This document shows positions 43,200 through 51,640 of a DNA stretch of 56,115 nucleotides, piece by piece. Position numbers and translations under genes: made by a program. Source of the stretch: an uncultured Eubacteriales bacterium (lineage in GTDB: Bacteria > Bacillota > Clostridia > Oscillospirales > Acutalibacteraceae); contig CAKSDA010000001.1 in the NCBI GenBank assembly GCA_934444895.1, forward strand, positions 1 to 56,115. Reading direction: 5' to 3'. Numbering within the stretch: position 1 is the stretch's first letter; every line of letters begins with the position of its first letter. The notes beneath the pieces are model-generated. The model made no database searches. It was not told where the DNA came from and was given only the letters and a program-made list of their open reading frames with translations.

Positions 43200-43413
43200 G
43201 CTTTTGGCAGTCAATGCCCGGTGCGACAAAACCAATTATCAACATGCAGCACAGTCCGGTATGGCACAACATAGGCAAAGACAAGCCACAATATAAAAGA
43301 AGGCCGGCATAGCCGTATGGCGTTCGAAAATCAAAAGCCTAAACAACAGAGTTTTATCAATGCCTATTACAAAATTTTATTACATCAAAAACTTCCGACA
43401 GGAGGAAAAAAGT

Positions 43414-44868
43414 ATGTCTGATATGACACAAACCCAAATTGAAAAAATCGTGCGTGAAGTGGTCACAAACCTTAAAACCGTAAACAAATCCGATATTTCA
43501 GACTATACAAGCACAAGTTTTAAAGGCAGAAAATTTATAGGAATTTTTTCCGATATGAATAAAGCCATTGAAGCGGCAGAAAGCGGATATCGCGAAATCA
43601 GAAAGATGAGCGTTGAAAACAGAGAAAAGATTATTACGGCAATAAGAACCCTTACTCGTAACGAAGCTCCTATAATGGCCCAAATAGGGGTCGCCGAAAC
43701 GGGCATGGGCAAGGTAGAACATAAAAGATTAAAACATATTCTGGTTGCCGACAAAACTCCGGGAACCGAGGATATTATAAGCGAAGCCAAAACAGGCGAT
43801 AATGGCCTCACACTGGTTGAAATGGCCCCTTTCGGAGTTGTAGGCGCAATTACGCCCAGCACAAATCCCAGTGAGACCATAATATGCAACAGCATAGGCA
43901 TGATAGCTGCCGGAAACGGGGTTGTATTTAATCCGCATCCCGGTGCAATATGCACTTCAAACTATGCTGTGGACCTTGTAAACCGAGCCTCTGCAATGGC
44001 AGGCGGACCTGAGATACTTGTTGCGTCAATGGATAAACCCACAATGGATTCAGCAAAGATAATGCAGACCCACCCGGCAATAAGACTTCTGGTTTGTACG
44101 GGAGGTCCCGGAGTTGTGAAATCGGTACTTTCATCAGGTAAAAAGGCAATAGGCGCCGGCGCCGGAAATCCCCCTGTAATTGTTGATGACACCGCAGATA
44201 TTATAAAGGCGGGTAAGGATATCATAGACGGCTGTACATTCGATAATAATCTTCCCTGTATTGCAGAAAAAGAAGTATTTGTTTTCAGCAATGTTAAGGA
44301 TCGCCTTGTAAGCGAAATGCAGAAAAACGGCGCATATCTTATAGATGATAAAACTGCCGAAGCTCTGTCAAAAATTGTTCTGTGTGAGGTTAAGGATAAA
44401 AAAACAGGGAAAATGAAAAAGATGGTAAATCGCAAATGCGTCGGAAGAGACGCGGCGGTTATTCTTGATATGGTGGGAATAAAAGCACCGAAGGGAGTAA
44501 GATGCATAATTTACGAAACCGATTTTAATCATCTTTTTGTTCAGACAGAACTTATGATGCCGATACTTCCCATTGTAAGCGTTTCCGACATAGATGAGGC
44601 GGTCGATCTGGCCGTTAAAGCCGAGCACGGAAACAGACATACAGCTCATATGCATTCGAAAAATATTGATAATCTTTCAAAATTTGCCGCAGCGGTTGAA
44701 ACTACAATATTTGTTAAAAACGCACCGTCTTATGCCGGCATAGGCTTCGGCGGAGAGGGACACACAACCTTTACAATTGCGGGACCTACAGGCGAGGGAA
44801 TTACTTCCGCACGCAGTTTTACAAGAAAAAGGCGTTGTGTAATGGCAGATAGCTTTAGGATTATTTAA
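43414..44868 (+). CDS. pduP: CoA-acylating propionaldehyde dehydrogenase (PduP-like) with encapsulation peptide
   Basis: This 484-residue aldehyde dehydrogenase oxidises propionaldehyde to propionyl-CoA with NAD+. The N-terminal helix (Gln-Ile-Glu-Lys-Ile-Val-Arg-Glu-Val-Val-Thr-Asn-Leu) and a short linker are a canonical encapsulation peptide. Catalytic Cys282 lies in Asp-Asn-Asn-Leu-Pro-Cys-Ile-Ala-Glu-Lys. Ile-Thr-Pro-Ser-Thr-Asn-Pro near residue 150 and Gly-Ala-Gly-Asn-Pro-Pro near 250 are typical of the PduP/EutE group. The frame opens at 43360, but AGGAGG eight bases before the ATG at 43414 marks the start, and the encapsulation peptide begins there. Confidence 0.94.
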   Translation: MSDMTQTQIEKIVREVVTNLKTVNKSDISDYTSTSFKGRKFIGIFSDMNKAIEAAESGYREIRKMSVENREKIITAIRTLTRNEAPIMAQIGVAETGMGKVEHKRLKHILVADKTPGTEDIISEAKTGDNGLTLVEMAPFGVVGAITPSTNPSETIICNSIGMIAAGNGVVFNPHPGAICTSNYAVDLVNRASAMAGGPEILVASMDKPTMDSAKIMQTHPAIRLLVCTGGPGVVKSVLSSGKKAIGAGAGNPPVIVDDTADIIKAGKDIIDGCTFDNNLPCIAEKEVFVFSNVKDRLVSEMQKNGAYLIDDKTAEALSKIVLCEVKDKKTGKMKKMVNRKCVGRDAAVILDMVGIKAPKGVRCIIYETDFNHLFVQTELMMPILPIVSVSDIDEAVDLAVKAEHGNRHTAHMHSKNIDNLSKFAAAVETTIFVKNAPSYAGIGFGGEGHTTFTIAGPTGEGITSARSFTRKRRCVMADSFRII

Positions 44869-44908
44869 ATTCTTTAAAAATAAAAATTCACTTTTCGGAG
44901 ATTAACTT

Positions 44909-45556
44909 ATGGATATAAATGTTTCGGCAATAACTAATGCCGTTTTAAAGGCCATCGAAAACAATGACCTCAAAATAAACAGCGATGCTCAAATACCGGT
45001 AGGAATATCAAATCGGCATATACATCTTTCAAGAGAACATGTAAACGCGCTTTTCGGCGAAGGATACGAATTAACGCCGGCAAAGGAACTTTCCCAGCCG
45101 GGGCAGTATGCCTGCAAGGAGCAGCTCACCATTATAGGGCCCTCGCTCCGCCCAATAGAAAAGGTGCGCGTTTTGGGTCCTGTAAGGTCCGAATCTCAGG
45201 TTGAAATATCCCGCACCGACTCATATGTTCTAAAGGTTAAACCTCCGGTAAGAGAAAGCGGAAAAATTAAAGGTTCCGAAAAAATCACAATTATCGGACC
45301 TAAAGGGGTTGTTACCCTTAATGAAGGACTTATAATTGCCAACAGACATATTCATATGAGCCTTGAAGATGCAAAGAAGTATAACATAAAGGATAATGAC
45401 TTCGTAACGATTGATGCAATTACAGAACGAAGAACCAGATTTTTTGATGTTCAGGTCAGAGTAAGCGATAAATTCAGGCTTGAAATGCATTTAGATACCG
45501 ATGACGCCAATGCAGCAGCTTTAAAAAACGGAGATAAAGTTGTACTGGTGAAATAA
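44909..45556 (+). CDS. pduL: Phosphate propanoyltransferase PduL with N-terminal encapsulation peptide
   Basis: This 215-residue PduL-type phosphotransacylase converts propionyl-CoA and phosphate to propionyl-phosphate, releasing CoA inside the shell. It has two zinc-binding motifs of the form Asn-Arg-His-Ile-His (about residues 35-39 and 147-151), plus Glu-Leu-Ser-Gln-Pro-Gly-Gln-Tyr and Arg-Val-Leu-Gly-Pro-Val-Arg. The first ~20 residues (Ile-Thr-Asn-Ala-Val-Leu-Lys-Ala-Ile) are a likely encapsulation helix. It is the last gene of the operon, followed by a perfect terminator. Propionate kinase is not in the window. Confidence 0.95.
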   Translation: MDINVSAITNAVLKAIENNDLKINSDAQIPVGISNRHIHLSREHVNALFGEGYELTPAKELSQPGQYACKEQLTIIGPSLRPIEKVRVLGPVRSESQVEISRTDSYVLKVKPPVRESGKIKGSEKITIIGPKGVVTLNEGLIIANRHIHMSLEDAKKYNIKDNDFVTIDAITERRTRFFDVQVRVSDKFRLEMHLDTDDANAAALKNGDKVVLVK

Positions 45557-45574
45557 AAACGAAGAATTAAAAAC

Positions 45575-45624
45575 AAAGCAGGTACGAACCGAATTAAGGG
45601 TTGGTTCGTACCTGCTTTTCTTTT
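45575..45624 (+). terminator. Terminator of the microcompartment operon
   Basis: AAAGCAGGTACGAACC pairs perfectly with GGTTCGTACCTGCTTT around a 12-base loop, followed by TCTTTT. Confidence 0.93.
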
Positions 45625-45635
45625 AAACATAGTAA

Positions 45636-45681
45636 GTGTTGCAATCTATAGGGATAAATTGGTACCTATAGATTGCAACAC
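45636..45681. repeat. Perfect 17-bp inverted repeat after the operon
   Basis: GTGTTGCAATCTATAGG and its exact complement flank a 12-base loop. TTGCAAC-type cores also occur in the operon leader (31083, 31137) and at 1819. It lies between convergent genes and could terminate glgP on the minus strand or be a small mobile palindrome. Confidence 0.85.
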
Positions 45682-45696
45682 AAGGCTTTTAAAAAA

Positions 45697-48009
45697 CTAA
45701 AGACCCCAGATTTTTGAATTGTACTTTAAAACAGTATCATCTGAAGAAAAATGGGAAGCTGCAGCTATATTTTTAAGGCACTTTCTGCCAAAGAAATCCG
45801 CATTTTTAAAATCTTCGTTTGCGGTCAGCCTGCTTTTGTAATATGACGGATAGTCCATCAGAACTCTGTATTTGTCGGCCTCGTTAAAGTCATTTTTAAA
45901 CAAAAGAGATTTAAAAAGAGACTCAAAATCTCCGGCAGGCCCCTCCTTAATTAAATCCAAAACACGGCTTATTCGGTCGTTTGTGTAATAAATGTCCATG
46001 GGATCATATTTGTTTGAAGCTTTAATCTCATCGTTTGTCGCACCGAAAATATAATTGTTTTCTTCCCCGGCATAGCCTACGATTTCTATATTGGCTCCGT
46101 CCATAGTGCCAATCGTCGGAGCTCCGTTAAGGCTCAGTTTCATATTTCCCGTTCCGCTTGCCTCTGTTCCGGCCATTGATATTTGCTCGGAAAGATCAGC
46201 GGCTGGTATTATTTTCATTGCGTTTTTTACATTGTAGTCCGGAATAAATACAATTTTTATAAATCTTCTTGCCGTTTCATCGTTTTCAATAAGCTTTGAA
46301 GCTGCGTTTATAAGCTTTATTACCTGTTTTGCGTTGTAATACCCGGGAGCAGCTTTTCCTGAAAAGATAAAGGCCGTGGGATACATATCCTTGATTTCAA
46401 GATTCTTAATATCAATATAAAGCCCCAAAATGGCAAGAACATTTAAAAGCTGCCGTTTATATTCATGAATTCTTTTTATCTGCACGCTGAACATAAAATC
46501 CGGGTCAAGGTCAAGCTGCATTGTCTGTTTAAGATAATCGCAAAGCTGTTTTTTCTTTAAATGTTTGATTTTGCAAAGCTCGACTATATCCGCATTTGAA
46601 TCAAAATCCGCTATCTTTTCAAGCCTTTTTAAATCAGTTCTCCATTCGGTTCCTATGCGCTCATCGGCAAATGCCGAAAGCTCCGGATTTGCAAGGCATA
46701 AAAATCTGCGGTGAGAAATTCCGTTGGTGATGTTAATAAACTTGTCCGGAAATGTTCTGTACCAAGAATTAAAAACATCAGACTTTATAATTTCGGTGTG
46801 TATTTTCGCAACACCGTTTACCTTGCGGCAAACAAACACCGCCATGTCGGCCATGGATATAAATCCGTTCTCAATAATAAAGGCAGGTGTTTGTTTACCA
46901 TTTTTGAAAACAGAGGTTAATTTGTTGTCGATCATAACTATATAAGGATAAACCGCAGGCAACACACGGCTGAAAAGTGAAACCGACCACCTCTCAAGCG
47001 CTTCTGCCATTACGGTATGATTTGTGTAGGAAAATATTTGGCCGGCTATGTCAAATGCGTCGTCAAAGGATAATGAAAAATCCTCGCACAGACGGCGTAT
47101 CAGTTCTGGAATAGCTACGGTAGGATGTGTGTCATTAAGTTGGATTTTTATATATTCGGAAAGCTCAAATATATCTTTGCCGGTTTTTGAAAAATCCTTC
47201 AAAATGCTGCCTATGGAAGCAGAACAGAAAAAATATTGCTGTTTAAGTCTAAGCTCTTTGCCGGAATCAGTATCGTCTGCCGGATATAAAAATGCTGAAA
47301 CTGCCGCAGCTTTGTCGGTGGGTTCAAACGCACCGGAAAAATCGGATTTTGAAAACCTTTCAAAATCTACTTCACAGGGAGCCTCACACTGCCATAACCT
47401 TAAACGGTTTACCGCGGTTTTGCCTACTATGGGAATGTCAAACGGAACGGCGTTTACAGTCATATCCCCGAAAACAACACTTTGGATATCTTTTCTGTTT
47501 TCCTTTTCCAAAATGCTGTAATGCTGCCAGGCGTCCGGAATTTCTCTTTGTTCATCGCTCTCGATTTTCTGTTTAAAAAGACCGTATCTGTACCTTATTC
47601 CGTATCCGTCAAGATTAATTCGGCATGCCGCCGCAGAATCCAAAAGGCATGCTGCAAGCCGACCCAACCCACCGTTTCCGAGAGCGGGATCCGGAATTGA
47701 GCTCAGAGAGTCAAAGTTTATTTTATTGTCGTTTAGAATTTTTTTGCATATATTCTGAAGATCGAGACTGGCAAGGGTTTGGGTTAAAATGTTGCCGGGC
47801 AAGAATTCCGCGGAAAAATATGCTGCGCGGCGTTCGGCGGCTTTTCTCGGAGGAATTTTGCAAATACACTTAACAAGCGCAGACGCAACGCATCTGCATA
47901 TTGCCATATCCCGGTCAGCGCCCGAGGCGTTTTCTTTATATTTGGCTAAAGAATTATTAAGGCTTTCGCTGAAAATTTTTTCATATTCATAACTTTCGGT
48001 TTGTTGCAT
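45697..48009 (-). CDS. glgP: Glycogen/maltodextrin phosphorylase
   Basis: This 770-residue GT35 phosphorylase releases glucose-1-phosphate from alpha-1,4-glucans using pyridoxal phosphate. Motifs: Tyr-Phe-Ser-Ala-Glu-Phe-Leu near residue 65, Gly-Asn-Gly-Gly-Leu-Gly-Arg-Leu-Ala-Ala near 110, Lys-Arg-x-His-Glu-Tyr-Lys-Arg-Gln, and Glu-Ala-Ser-Gly-Thr-Gly-Asn-Met-Lys-Leu-Ser-Leu-Asn-Gly containing the PLP Lys. It is somewhat shorter than many homologues. The ATG lies 23 bases inside the malQ 3' end, so translation is coupled. With MalQ it completes cytoplasmic breakdown of maltodextrins imported by the upstream ABC system. Confidence 0.96.
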   Translation of the reverse strand: MQQTESYEYEKIFSESLNNSLAKYKENASGADRDMAICRCVASALVKCICKIPPRKAAERRAAYFSAEFLPGNILTQTLASLDLQNICKKILNDNKINFDSLSSIPDPALGNGGLGRLAACLLDSAAACRINLDGYGIRYRYGLFKQKIESDEQREIPDAWQHYSILEKENRKDIQSVVFGDMTVNAVPFDIPIVGKTAVNRLRLWQCEAPCEVDFERFSKSDFSGAFEPTDKAAAVSAFLYPADDTDSGKELRLKQQYFFCSASIGSILKDFSKTGKDIFELSEYIKIQLNDTHPTVAIPELIRRLCEDFSLSFDDAFDIAGQIFSYTNHTVMAEALERWSVSLFSRVLPAVYPYIVMIDNKLTSVFKNGKQTPAFIIENGFISMADMAVFVCRKVNGVAKIHTEIIKSDVFNSWYRTFPDKFINITNGISHRRFLCLANPELSAFADERIGTEWRTDLKRLEKIADFDSNADIVELCKIKHLKKKQLCDYLKQTMQLDLDPDFMFSVQIKRIHEYKRQLLNVLAILGLYIDIKNLEIKDMYPTAFIFSGKAAPGYYNAKQVIKLINAASKLIENDETARRFIKIVFIPDYNVKNAMKIIPAADLSEQISMAGTEASGTGNMKLSLNGAPTIGTMDGANIEIVGYAGEENNYIFGATNDEIKASNKYDPMDIYYTNDRISRVLDLIKEGPAGDFESLFKSLLFKNDFNEADKYRVLMDYPSYYKSRLTANEDFKNADFFGRKCLKNIAAASHFSSDDTVLKYNSKIWGL

Positions 48010-49546
48010 TTTTGTTCTCCCGTCCGTAAATTTTAGAAAGATTTAAAACTTTTTCCGCAATTTCAGTATATGGCGGATTAACTGCCCGCCATTCCCAGTT
48101 GCCGTTTGATGTGGCAGGAGTGTTTATTCTGGCAGAATTGTCAAGGCCCATATAATCCGCAAGTGAAATTATAAGGGTGTTTGCCTGTGACTTAAAACAC
48201 TCTCTGATAATAAGATTGTCAAGATCATTTAAATTTTTACAGCCAACATAATTTTCTATTTTTTTAAGGATTTTGGGGCTTACGCTTTCGGTAAAACCCT
48301 TAAGGGTCATGTTGTCATGAGTTCCGATATAAGAAACGGTATTTCTTTTTATATTATGTGGCAGATTTTTATTATTTGAATCACTGTCGAAAGCGAATTC
48401 AAATATGCTCATTCCGGGGAACCCCGTGGCCTTTAACAGCTTTTCGGTCTTTTTGTTTATTAACCCCAGATCCTCAGCTATAAACAACGCGTTCGGATTT
48501 TTTTGTTGTATGCCCTTAATAATATCAATTCCCGGTCCGTCCAGCCAAATTCCGTTTTCGGCAGTTTTGTTTTCGCTGTCAATACTGTAGTATCTTGAAA
48601 AACCTATAAAATGGTCAATGCGAATGATATCAAACAACTCGTTTTGCCATTTTATGCGATCGCTCCACCACTTAAAATTGCTTTCCCTGTGCGCTGCCCA
48701 ATTATACAACGGATTTCCCCAAAGCTGGCCTTTTTTGCTGAATATGTCCGGCGGAACTCCGGCAACGGCGGAGGGGGAATAGTCATTTGACAGTTTGAAA
48801 AGTTCAGGATGAGCAAAGACATCTGCGCTGTCGTTTGAAACATATAGAGGAATATCTCCTACTAACAGTATGTTTTTTTTGCTGGCGTATACCTTGATTT
48901 TTTTCCACTGATGCCAAAACTCATATTCTAAAAATTTTATAAAAAAAGCTTCGTCTGCCAGATTTTCTTCCACAAAGCGCACGGCGTTTTCGGTCTTTAT
49001 TCTGTAATCCTTAAAATTTTCTCTGCCTATATTTCCAAAATGAGATTTTATTGCCATGAAAACTGCGTAGTCTTCAAGCCAGAATGAAGCTTTCTTCAAA
49101 AAAGCATTATAGTCATCCTGCTCGTTAAGCTGTTTATCTTTAAAGGCTTGAAAAGCTTTATATAAAGCCTTCTTTCTGGTGTTGTAAAGATATCCGTAAT
49201 CTATGCGCCCTGTGTTTTCCGATTTTAAATTTTCAGTATCGTCACGACTCAAAAGGCCTTCTTCATATAAAAGCTCCGGGTCAATTAAATAAGGGTTGCC
49301 GGCAAAGGCAGAAAAACATTGGTAGGGACTGTTGGAATATCCTGTGGGACCGAAGGGCAGCACCTGCCACATATATCCTCCTGCGGCGGATACAAAATCT
49401 ATAAATTCAGTGCAGGACTTACCCATAGTGCCTATTCCGAAATCTCCGTCCAGAGAAAATACGGGCATAAGAAATCCGTGACCTCTTTTAAAAGGTTTTT
49501 GTTTTTTGAGTTCTGCAACATTTTTTTGCACGATATTCTGCACCAT
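47987..49546 (-). CDS. malQ: 4-alpha-glucanotransferase (amylomaltase, GH77)
   Basis: This 519-residue GH77 enzyme disproportionates maltodextrins, lengthening short chains so that phosphorylase can act. Motifs: Val-Leu-Pro-Phe-Gly-Pro-Thr near residue 60, Pro-Tyr-x-x-Phe-Ser-Ala-Phe-Ala-Gly-Asn-Pro, Ile-Arg-Ile-Asp-His-Phe-Ile-Gly-Phe with the nucleophile Asp, Ile-Ala-Glu-Asp-Leu-Gly with the acid/base Glu, and Gly-Thr-His-Asp-Asn. It has normal length for a bacterial amylomaltase. It starts five bases after the permease stop and overlaps glgP at its end. Confidence 0.96.
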   Translation of the reverse strand: MVQNIVQKNVAELKKQKPFKRGHGFLMPVFSLDGDFGIGTMGKSCTEFIDFVSAAGGYMWQVLPFGPTGYSNSPYQCFSAFAGNPYLIDPELLYEEGLLSRDDTENLKSENTGRIDYGYLYNTRKKALYKAFQAFKDKQLNEQDDYNAFLKKASFWLEDYAVFMAIKSHFGNIGRENFKDYRIKTENAVRFVEENLADEAFFIKFLEYEFWHQWKKIKVYASKKNILLVGDIPLYVSNDSADVFAHPELFKLSNDYSPSAVAGVPPDIFSKKGQLWGNPLYNWAAHRESNFKWWSDRIKWQNELFDIIRIDHFIGFSRYYSIDSENKTAENGIWLDGPGIDIIKGIQQKNPNALFIAEDLGLINKKTEKLLKATGFPGMSIFEFAFDSDSNNKNLPHNIKRNTVSYIGTHDNMTLKGFTESVSPKILKKIENYVGCKNLNDLDNLIIRECFKSQANTLIISLADYMGLDNSARINTPATSNGNWEWRAVNPPYTEIAEKVLNLSKIYGRENKNATNRKL

Positions 49547-49551
49547 AGAAA

Positions 49552-50385
49552 TTACCCCTTTACGGCACCGGCCACAACCCCTTCAATAATATAGCGTTGG
49601 CATATGAGATAGAACACAATTATCGGTATTATTGCCAGCACAAGCATTGCCATTAAAGCGCCCATGTCTTTGGAGCCGTATCCGCCTTGAAGATATTGTA
49701 CGGCTATAGGAATTGTTTTGTATTTATTACCTATAACAAGATAGGGAAGCAGATAGTCGTTCCATATCCACATTGTGTTCAGTATAGCAACGGTAATTGC
49801 AGTCGGCCTTAAAACCGAGAAAACTATTGAAAAGAAAAGCCTTAGAGGTCCGCATCCGTCCACAACCCCCGCTTCTTCAATTTCCGCAGGAACGGATTTT
49901 ACAAATCCGGAAAACACAAAAACCGAAAGTCCGGCCCCAAATCCCAAATAGATTATCAGAATTCCAATTGGGTTATCAAGACTAAGTATGTTTGCAATTT
50001 TAGACATTGTAAACATTACCATTTGAAACGGAACAATCATACTGAATACAAATAAATAATAAATAACCGATGAAATTTTGTTTTTTACTCTTATAAGATA
50101 CCACGCCGTCATTGAAGTTGCAATAATTAAAAGCAAAACCGAAAAAACCGTGATAAAAAGAGAATAAAAAAATGCCGATATGAATCCGGTTTTATTTATC
50201 CCATTTATATAATTCTCAATTCCTGCAAAGGTCTCTCCTATAGGAAACGAAAAAGGGTCTGAGGAGATATAAAACTGACCTTTAAACGAGTTCATTAAAA
50301 CAATAAATACCGGGGCTAAAAATATGAGTGCAATTATTCCCATTATTACACTTAATACCGATTTTGAAAATGTTTTTTTCTCCAT
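49552..50385 (-). CDS. ABC sugar transporter permease, MalG-like
   Basis: This 277-residue permease has six membrane helices. The ATPase-contacting EAA loop reads Glu-Glu-Ala-Gly-Val-Val-Asp-Gly-Cys-Gly-Pro-Leu (about residue 175). It belongs to the CUT1 family and carries maltodextrins or related oligosaccharides together with the preceding permease. Its start overlaps the MalF-like stop by one base. No ATPase gene is present; in Firmicutes a shared MsmK-type ATPase elsewhere often serves such systems. Confidence 0.93.
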   Translation of the reverse strand: MEKKTFSKSVLSVIMGIIALIFLAPVFIVLMNSFKGQFYISSDPFSFPIGETFAGIENYINGINKTGFISAFFYSLFITVFSVLLLIIATSMTAWYLIRVKNKISSVIYYLFVFSMIVPFQMVMFTMSKIANILSLDNPIGILIIYLGFGAGLSVFVFSGFVKSVPAEIEEAGVVDGCGPLRLFFSIVFSVLRPTAITVAILNTMWIWNDYLLPYLVIGNKYKTIPIAVQYLQGGYGSKDMGALMAMLVLAIIPIIVFYLICQRYIIEGVVAGAVKG

Positions 50386-51230
50386 TATGACTCAACCTCC
50401 CGGCTTCTTGTAAGATACAGTTGGAGCAGCGCAAGAACGGCAACAATAATAAAGAATACAACGCCTTTTGCCTGTCCCACACCCTCAAAGCCGATCCTTC
50501 CGTAAAAGGTATTATAAATATCAAGAGCCATCATAGAAGTTTCTTTGTTCGGCGCACCTGCGGTAAGCGCCAGGTTTTGGTCAAACAACTTAAAAGAGTT
50601 TGTAAGTGTTAAAAAGGTGCATATGGTAAACGAAGGCATTGTAAGAGGTATGGTTATACGCCACAGTATCTGAGAAGGCCTTGCACCGTCTATTTCAGCG
50701 GCCTCAATAAGATCAGGGGAAATATTGTTTATGCCCGCAATATATATAATCATCATATAGCCTATCATTTGCCAGTTTGTAAGAATAATAAGACCTATGA
50801 GTCCGTATTCCGCTTTATAGGTTATGTCTACCGAATAATTAAGCAAAACTCCATTGATTATTATTTGCCAAATATACCCAAGAACAATTCCGCCGATCAA
50901 ATTGGGCATAAAGAAAACAGCCCTGTATGTGTTGGTGCCCTTAATGCCCTTTGTAAGAGCCAAAGCAAACAAAAAAGCAAAAATGTTTATTGATATTATT
51001 GCAACAACGGCAAATTTTACGGTAAACCACAAAGAATTTATAAAACCCGCATCTTCTGTAAATGCCGTAATATAGTTTGCAAATCCCACAAATTTTGCGT
51101 TAGTCACCGTAGTGAACTTTGTAAACGAAAGATATATACCCATAATAAACGGTATAAGAAAGGCTATTAAAAAGGCAATAAATGTCGGCAGTACAAATAT
51201 GGGAAAGTAGTTTTTTAATTTTTTATGCAT
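50385..51230 (-). CDS. ABC sugar transporter permease, MalF-like
   Basis: This 281-residue CUT1 permease has six membrane helices. The EAA loop (Glu-Ala-Ala-Glu-Ile-Asp-Gly-Ala-Arg-Pro) lies near residue 185. It begins Phe-Val-Leu-Pro-Thr-Phe-Ile in the first helix, and lacks the long periplasmic loop of enteric MalF, as usual in Gram-positives. A 410-base gap separates it from the binding-protein gene, while the MalG-like gene follows without a gap. Confidence 0.93.
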   Translation of the reverse strand: MHKKLKNYFPIFVLPTFIAFLIAFLIPFIMGIYLSFTKFTTVTNAKFVGFANYITAFTEDAGFINSLWFTVKFAVVAIISINIFAFLFALALTKGIKGTNTYRAVFFMPNLIGGIVLGYIWQIIINGVLLNYSVDITYKAEYGLIGLIILTNWQMIGYMMIIYIAGINNISPDLIEAAEIDGARPSQILWRITIPLTMPSFTICTFLTLTNSFKLFDQNLALTAGAPNKETSMMALDIYNTFYGRIGFEGVGQAKGVVFFIIVAVLALLQLYLTRSREVES

Positions 51231-51640
51231 AATATACTCCGCTTTTTTTAACAGTTAAAATGTGCTTTAATAATATGCCGCAATAACGTGTGAAATATGC
51301 CCGTGCAGCACGCTAAGAATTAGAATACAAACCGTTTAAATAAAACCTGCTTCAAATTCAATCTGTTTAAAATCAGGACATATAAAACATATAATATATT
51401 TCAAATTTCGGCATATTTACCGGACATATATACTGTTTTTAAGTTTAACTGTTTTTTGTTTATCAATCTATCTATATATCTATTTATCTATATCTATCTG
51501 TTATATCTATCTGTTCATACATCTATCTGTTTTTAACTTAAATTTTGTTTAAATAATGTTGTTTGAATGCTGTTTTTGTATATCGACCGGGGAAAAAAGA
51601 TTTTAGTTTCCGCCGGCCGATATTATCCAAAACACAGACT
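51231..51640. other. 410-bp gap between binding protein and permease genes
   Basis: No gene. It is AT-rich and contains a pyrimidine-rich tetranucleotide repeat (51465-51531). On the minus strand the intergenic part just after the binding-protein stop pairs weakly (CGGCCGGCGG near 51611-51621 with CCGG near 51586-51592). The arrangement suggests partial termination or mRNA processing that favours binding protein over permeases. Confidence 0.5.
51465..51531. repeat. ATCT/CTAT microsatellite
   Basis: Repeated ATCTATCT motifs fill the interval, including three copies ending ATCTATCTGTT. It is non-coding. Confidence 0.85.

Noticed and set aside
43962..44507. 181-codon minus-strand open frame
   Set aside because: It is antisense to the PduP-like dehydrogenase.
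51465..51531. Possible CRISPR or iteron array
   Set aside because: It is a simple tetranucleotide repeat without spacer structure or a replication gene.
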